The notes under the pieces were generated by a model. That model had not been told where the DNA came from. It saw only the letters and a program-made list of their open reading frames with translations, and made no database searches. A program made the translations under genes and the position numbers. From contig NZ_RCNR01000042.1 in the NCBI RefSeq assembly GCF_009725985.1, positions 1 to 43,110 of the forward strand: 43,110 nt of DNA, read 5' to 3'. Below, piece after piece: positions 42,637-43,110 of the stretch. The DNA comes from Zobellia amurskyensis. Lineage in GTDB: Bacteria; Bacteroidota; Bacteroidia; Flavobacteriales; Flavobacteriaceae. Positions within the stretch are counted from its first letter, which is position 1, and every line of letters begins with the position of its first letter.

Positions 42637-43110
42637 TTATTCTGCCCAACCTTCTGTTACTCCGTTTAAGTAGCTTATAAACCAACCACTGCCCCAAGCG
42701 GCGCACCAGAGTACATCTTTGTTGTAGGGGTCAGGTCTAACGTCTACGATTTTATCTGGTTGGCCTAAACCTTTATTGATTTTTTTCCAGCTGTCTCCTC
42801 CATTTTGGCTCAAGTAAATACCTGGATTCATGAATTCGCCGGACATGCTCACTTGTTGACCCGCGGCACTGATTACAATTAGTTCCGAATCAACGGGAGA
42901 AGTTTCTGCTTGCCAGACAAAAGGAGCCTTGAATATTTGTTGCCAAGTTTTACCCTTGTCCGTGCTGCGCCAAACACCGCCTTCTTCATAAGAGCCACCG
43001 CGTTGCCCGGTAGAAATTAATATATCCTTGGTGTTGCGGTCAACAAATACATTGTTCACCGAATTAATAACTGATGGAATAGTCATTTTCTCCCAGTTAC
43101 TTCCTTTATT
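42637..43110 (-). CDS. Sortilin/VPS10-like BNR (Asp-box) repeat protein, C-terminal fragment at window edge
   Basis: The frame is open to the window's right edge, so only the last 157 residues are seen. The ATG at 43086 is internal, because codons before it continue the repeat (NKGSNWEKM). Asp-box repeats are visible: STDKGKTWQQI (a perfect SxDxGxTW) and SQNGGDSWKKI, plus the degenerate NKGSNW. They indicate a beta-propeller of the BNR/sortilin/exo-alpha-sialidase-like type. Such proteins occur in PULs as secreted glycoside hydrolases (GH33/GH74-like layout) or binding proteins. Catalytic residues would lie in the missing part. It is probably the first visible gene of the unit running to 36900. 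Confidence 0.7.
   Translation of the reverse strand, partial: NKGSNWEKMTIPSVINSVNNVFVDRNTKDILISTGQRGGSYEEGGVWRSTDKGKTWQQIFKAPFVWQAETSPVDSELIVISAAGQQVSMSGEFMNPGIYLSQNGGDSWKKINKGLGQPDKIVDVRPDPYNKDVLWCAAWGSGWFISYLNGVTEGWAE

Noticed and set aside
1-43110. Insertion sequences, integrases, tRNA or rRNA genes, CRISPR arrays
   Set aside because: None seen; no transposase-like frame, no regularly spaced repeats and no recognisable RNA gene in the gaps.

Overview
The window is a polysaccharide utilization locus (PUL) from a marine member of the Bacteroidota, most likely a Flavobacteriaceae of the Zobellia/Maribacter/Arenibacter type. The genus is a guess. The evidence is a SusC/SusD pair, many secreted or lipoprotein glycoside hydrolases, three sulfatases, Bacteroidota-style promoter motifs (TTTG / TAnnTTTG) and moderate AT-richness. 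All genes but one read on the minus strand. Both window edges cut genes.

Layout, read in transcription order (high to low coordinates). (1) 43110-36900: a partial BNR/Asp-box protein, a DUF5060/DUF4038 putative hydrolase, a GH29 fucosidase-like enzyme and an 826-aa multidomain beta-propeller hydrolase. A 430-bp non-coding gap follows. (2) 36469-31265: a lipoprotein dehydrogenase-like beta-propeller with a C-terminal cytochrome c domain, and a large GH2 protein lacking the canonical acid/base. The unit ends at a clear rho-independent terminator (31207-31240). (3) 31051-26675: a secreted FAD oxidoreductase, a protein with a flavinylation motif that overlaps it by 4 bp, and a CstA-type transporter. 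(4) 25650-26666 on the plus strand: a GntR-HTH/LacI-ligand-domain regulator. (5) 25262-1: SusC, SusD, sodium:solute symporter, cytoplasmic FAD oxidoreductase, alpha/beta hydrolase, GH97, GH2, sulfatase, GH2 with an inserted domain, beta-propeller lipoprotein, GH117, two sulfatases and a partial GH9-like protein.

Proposed function: oligosaccharides of a sulfated galactan enter through SusCD and are desulfated and trimmed from the ends in the periplasm by exo-enzymes (GH117, GH2, GH97, GH29). Products are then taken up by the SSS symporter and possibly CstA. The intact GH117 catalytic set points to an agar-type red-algal galactan containing 3,6-anhydro-L-galactose or L-galactose. A fucose-containing sulfated polysaccharide is the alternative. 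No recognised endo-agarase, porphyranase or fucanase is inside the window.

Two observations stand out. First, the same 10-bp-period tandem motif (TCTAGTnnGG twice) lies just downstream of promoter-like boxes in front of both susC and the secreted FAD oxidoreductase, flanking the regulator gene. It looks like a shared operator that would join both units in one regulon. Second, the locus encodes an apparent extracytoplasmic redox module: a secreted FAD oxidoreductase translationally coupled to a protein with an ApbE-type DxxSGAT motif, plus a cytochrome c-bearing dehydrogenase-like lipoprotein. This suggests that sugar oxidation or reduction is built into this glycan pathway. I could run no searches; family assignments rest on motifs and domain order recognised by eye.
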